A stretch of 64,000 nucleotides of DNA from Pyronema omphalodes (taxonomy: Eukaryota > Ascomycota > Pezizomycetes > Pezizales > Pyronemataceae), in the NCBI GenBank assembly GCA_024516155.1, contig JAJJXM010000008.1, positions 1 through 64,000 on the forward strand, in the 5' to 3' direction. A program made the translations under genes and the position numbers. The notes under the pieces are model-generated. The model was not told the origin of the DNA. It ran no database searches and worked only from the letters and a program-made list of their open reading frames with translations. This document shows positions 60,677 through 64,000 of the stretch, one piece after another. Each line of letters opens with the position of its first letter. Positions within the stretch are counted from its first letter, which is position 1.

Positions 60677-62658
60677 ACACCACACGGCAACGGCGACCCC
60701 CCCCCCTGCATTCTCAACAACGAGCACCGAAACCCCCGGTTTTCTCATCGGATTCGGATTCGCAGCACTCTGTTACGTTATTCTCTGAATTTTCAGGGAA
60801 TTCTACGTCGTTTTTGTTGACTTTTGTCGCAAAATCAGAGTTTTCACGAGTTTTGGCTTACCCCACCTCACGAAATGTCGCCAAAACAACGACAGAACAA
60901 CGCCCGACGATCGAAACGGTCCGAAAACGCGTACAATGTTGCCGACCTTCCTCATGATGGATCTACTCCTACTCTGAATGGAAGAGATGGAAAAGTTGAT
61001 GAAGTTGATGGAAACTTCGCTGGAAAGCCCTTCCAGAGCGTGGTCTTGGCACGATCACCAGCTCCTTCGGCTTCAACATCGCAGCAACAGGCGACAACTG
61101 ACCACAGCCGGTTTAGTGACTACCGTCGCATGATGGTATCTGCAATTAATAAGGCAGTCGCAGTTGACGACAACTATGCCACCCTAGATCAACTGTTTGA
61201 AGACAACTACGCCGAATTCACTGGAGCCAGCTTCCTGGGGATACAACAGATCCACCAGGACACACAGCGTCGCTTCAATACCCTCGATGACACCATACGC
61301 AACAACAGCGATGAGATGCGCCTCAGATTCGACGTCATGATGACGAAATTCAACATTCTGACTGGCGAAAACACAAAGCTGCGCGCAGCCTACGACTCTA
61401 CACAGGCAGAAACAGCAGCTCTCAAGGCTGCTGTGGACGCCCTGACGAGGAAAATCGACAAACAGCAACAAGTCATTTCGGCGCCCCCCTCACCGAACCT
61501 CACGGCCTCTTCCTCAGCGATGGAAGAGATGACTATGCAACTGTCCGTCGTCCAACATGACATTCAGGATGTCCTGGACGCTGTTCGCAACCCTCCTGGC
61601 AAGAGAAAGCGAAGGGGAAGCGACCAGAACACCGAACCCACCTCACCGACAAACAGAAAACCGGTGAACCACAAACCGAGAGCGGCATCACCGGTGCGAA
61701 GCCTGATGCACTCAAAACATGCGACTACCGGCGCCCAGGACAAGCTTGATGCCCTCAAGCCTATGTCCCCCCTACCTCTCCTCGCGATCACGTCAACCGA
61801 TGCGACACCGGCACCTCACCCTGACAGTCCATCTGCTCAGGACACACCTCTACCCGACGCCCCAAGCACTGCCCCTGCTGAGACGAACGGATAGAAGACT
61901 GTGGAGGCGAAGGCTACACAGAGGAAGAAGCAGAAAGCGAAGGAGACGACACCTACGGCAGCGCCACCCAGCAAGACCCCTACAACAAAGAATGGTGGAC
62001 GGGGAAAGAATACCCACCAACCCAGAACGACAACCTCCTCTGCAAAGAAGACTTGGGCAGAAGTCGTCAAGAGCGGAGGCATCAACGTCCAGATTGTGCT
62101 TGGGAATGGCAATCTTGGACTGACAACACCACCGACAAGAAGGGGAGAGAGGCGAGGGGGAGCAGCGAGGAGGCTGAGGAAGAAGGAAGGAGAAGGGGAG
62201 AGAGGGGAGGAGAAGAGGGGCAGGGCGGGCCCGGGTGTCTCAAAGGGCAAAGAGTCAGGAGACACCGGCGGAGGAGGGGAGAGAGGAGAGGAGAGTGGGG
62301 GCACGGGTGGCCCGGCGGCTGTTTAACTTTGCTTTGGTTTTGTTTTTGCTTTGTGGAGGAAATACAGGAGGAAAAATGGTTAAAAATGGGAGGGGAAGGG
62401 AGGAGGAAAGGGAGGAGCCCGGCGAGGCGGCCTCTGTGCAAGCAGGGCACTTGGAACATCAGACGCGCTTGGACAAGAAACCCCCGTAGTAACAGTGGGG
62501 ACAGACCCCACAACCACAACGATCAAGAGGAGGAGACTGGTAGAGGTGGAGACTGGGTTTTTGCTTTTACATTTCTTTCTTCTTCTCTTTTGTATTTATC
62601 TGTCCCTTGTCATAACCTTCGGGTTGCAAACAAGTAATGAGAGAACAAACAAACAAAC
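60677..62658 (+). mobile_element. OG16: orphan-Gag element (OG-C), 5' partner of a second chimera
   Basis: 5' terminus ACACCACACGGCAACGG, C tract, ORF, OG-C 3' UTR and (CAAA)n tail ending at about 62658, followed directly by 5'-truncated OG17. No TSD separates the two. The outer flanks are both LINE-E (RNase H on the left, RT on the right) with no matching TSD, so the insertion was accompanied by target loss or later rearrangement. Confidence 0.85.
60875..62326 (+). pseudogene. OG16 orphan-Gag ORF with one nonsense codon
   Basis: ATG at 60875. One codon is missing relative to other copies (AYNVADL instead of AYNVLADL). Open through the coiled coil and KRKRR to NG, where TGG is changed to TAG (61892-61894). 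It reopens for TWAEVVKSGG and the Arg/Gly-rich tail to the stop at 62324-62326. The variable segment equals that of OG12 (YRRMMVSAINKAVAVDDNYATLDQLFEDNYAEFTG). Confidence 0.85.
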
Positions 62659-63345
62659 ACCTCACGAACGACCAGAGCACCGGTCAACCACAAACCGAGA
62701 GCTGCATCACCGGTGCGAAGCCTGATGCACTCGAAACATGCGACTACCGCCGCCCAGGACAAGCTTGATGCCCTCAAGCCTATGTCCCCCCTACCTCTCC
62801 TCGCGATCACGTCAACCGATGCGACACCGGAACCTCACCCTGACAGTTCATCTGCTCAGGACACACCTCTACCCGACGCCCCAAGCACTGCCCCTGCTGA
62901 GACGAACGGATGGAAGACTGTGGAGGCGAAGGCTACGCAGAAGAAGAAGATGAAAGCGCAGGAGACGAGACCTACGGCAGCGACACCCAGCAAGACCCCT
63001 ACAACGAAGAATGGTGGAAGGGGAAAGAATACCCACCAACCCAGACAGACAACCCGCTCCGCAAAGAAGACTTGGGCAGAAGTCGTCAAGAGCGGAGGCA
63101 TCAATGTCCAGATTGTGCTTGGGAATGGCAATCTTGGACTTACAACACCACCGACAAGAAGGGGAGAGAGGCGAGGCGGGGCAGCGAGAAGGCTGAGGAA
63201 GAAGGAGGGAGAAGGGGAGAGAGGGGAGGAGAAGAGGGGCAGGGCGGGCCCGGGTGTTTCAAAGGGCAAAGAGTCAGGAGACACCGGCGGAGGAGTTGAG
63301 AGAGGGGAGGAGAGTGGGGGCGTAGGTGGCCCGGCGGCTGTTTAA
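62659..63345 (+). pseudogene. OG17 orphan-Gag ORF, C-terminal part
   Basis: Open from TTRAPVNHKPRAASPVRS to GGVGGPAAV with the stop at 63343-63345. It lacks the N-terminus and coiled coil and has no authentic start. It is otherwise undamaged. Confidence 0.8.
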
Positions 63346-63669
63346 CTTTGCTTTGGTTTTGTTTTTGCTTTGTGGGGGAAATAAAGGCGGAAAAATGGTT
63401 AAAAATGGGAGGGGAAGGGTGGAGGAAATGGGGGAACGACCCGGCGAGGTGGCCTCCGAGCGTACAGGGCTCCTGGAACAGACGACGCTTGACGAACAAA
63501 AGCACAACGAGATTTGGGGGTCTACAACCCCACACCCTAACGACAAGCTCTGGGGCATACCCAGTGAGAGCTTGGCCTGACACCCGGGTTTCTTAATTTT
63601 GTATTTACTGTAGATTCCGCCATAACCTTACGGTTGGATGCGTGTATGAGTTAATAAATAAATAAATAA
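62659..63669 (+). mobile_element. OG17: 5'-truncated OG-B element
   Basis: Begins inside the ORF (TSRTTRAPVNHKP), contains the rest of the ORF, an OG-B 3' UTR with GGGGT/ACCCC and AACC-TTAC-GGTT hairpins, and a (TAAA)n tail to 63669. The arrangement mirrors OG12/OG13 with the subfamilies reversed (OG-C upstream of OG-B). Confidence 0.85.
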
Positions 63670-64000
63670 GTGCTTTAAAGGTAAGGCGTCTGTCTAGGTA
63701 CATACCAATCCATCGTACAACATCTTTTTCTCCTCCCTGCGTCCCAGGGCTCACTATCGTACCGTTCAGTAGTTTTACTTTTTCATTGTCTGTGATTGTA
63801 TCTGACCTCGCCCAGTGGAAATGGAGGAGTTCCGTCTTTGAGTCGTCAAAGGCCACAGCGTTGGAAGCTGCCCAAGTGAATGCTGTTTTGGTGACTTTGT
63901 CCAGGAGGCGCGCGTTTTCTTTCCGGGTTCGACTCTGTACGACGATTGCGACGACATCCATGTAACTGGGGGTCCACGCGAACGGGTGTTCCTGCACTAG
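63670..64000 (-). pseudogene. LINE-E RT fragment (palm), altered catalytic motif
   Basis: Minus-strand frame QEHPFAWTPSYMDVVAIVVQSRTRKENAR, then NAVAFDDSKTELLHFHWARSD and GGEKDVVRWIGMYLDRRLTF, clearly homologous to LINE-C palm and thumb. Motif C reads YMDVV where active copies have YIDDV, so the second catalytic Asp is lost. It continues beyond the window to the right. OG17's tail abuts its 3' side. Confidence 0.85.

Noticed and set aside
60260..60748. A 162-codon minus-strand frame linking OG5'-UTR, LINE-E RNase H and OG/LINE-C 5' UTR sequence
   Set aside because: It crosses three element junctions; only the 60499-60676 portion is coding-derived.
1..64000. CRISPR array, bacterial operon, tRNA or rRNA genes
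   Set aside because: Repeats are transposon tails, termini and TSDs, not spaced arrays; no tRNA cloverleaf or rRNA core sequence was recognised.
1..64000. Telomeric array comparable to HeT-A/TART or TRAS/SART
   Set aside because: No telomeric repeat blocks were seen and elements occur in both orientations with ordinary TSDs, so telomere-specific targeting is not supported by this window.
1..64000. Repeat-induced point mutation (fungal genome defence) as the cause of the stop codons
   Set aside because: Lesions are few and mixed (CGA to TGA, TGG to TGA/TAG, TCA to TAA, GGA to TGA, indels in C runs); there is no mass C-to-T bias between near-identical copies.

Overview
This is eukaryotic repetitive DNA: a dense nest of non-LTR retrotransposons (LINEs) and their RT-less relatives. 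I see no bacterial gene organisation, rRNA, tRNA, CRISPR array or confident host gene. The autonomous elements carry ORF1 (Gag with CCHC knuckles) and ORF2 (apurinic-type endonuclease, reverse transcriptase, RNase H and a C-terminal Cys/His knuckle), without introns. This architecture and the motif wording resemble the fungal Tad1 group, so a fungal genome is my best guess. That assignment comes from motif reading only, without a phylogeny. Copies are very similar and show no obvious mass C-to-T mutation.

Families, with working names used below. LINE-B (3810-10787) ends in (TAAA)n. LINE-C has four or more copies and ends in (CAAA)n. LINE-D and LINE-E are fragments related to B and C. LINE-F (49734-55785) is a distinct lineage ending in (TCAAA)n. 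The most abundant family, the orphan-Gag or OG elements, has 17 copies or fragments. Each full OG copy is about 2 kb and encodes one Gag-like protein of about 484 aa with a coiled coil and an Arg/Gly-rich tail, and no RT. OG comes in two forms: OG-C carries the 3' end of LINE-C and OG-B carries the 3' end of LINE-B. Both resemble the host LINEs at the 5' terminus too. This looks like a non-autonomous, protein-coding parasite of two LINEs, comparable in logic to Drosophila HeT-A, which has Gag only and relies on other elements' RT.

Layout. 1-3103: OG fragments and OG2. 3104-26491: a LINE-C complex inserted in OG3, itself invaded by LINE-B (3810-10787), OG4 (10800-13030), OG5/OG6 (13858-16525) and OG7 (18703-20698), then a recombinant LINE-C/OG8/LINE-C end. 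26508-37420: OG9, split by LINE-C copy 3 (27499-34416, intact ORF2) and OG10 (35015-36993). 37421-39211: end of OG3 and LINE-D pieces. 39212-45090: the only apparently unique DNA (39212-39284 and 44098-45090), split by OG12/OG13/OG14. 45091-60676: a LINE-E fragment, then OG15, which is split by LINE-C copy 4, which is in turn split by LINE-F. 60677-64000: an OG16/OG17 chimera and a LINE-E RT fragment.

Most insertions have 11-15 bp target-site duplications (TSDs), which lets the order of events be reconstructed. Five OG ORFs are intact (starting at 10986+, 15826-, 20486-, 36797-, 39499+). LINE-B has both ORFs open but a substituted RNase H catalytic Glu. LINE-C copy 3 has an intact ORF2 but a frameshifted ORF1. 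The most interesting biology is the OG/LINE partnership, the shared 3' hairpins, and repeated evidence of template jumping.
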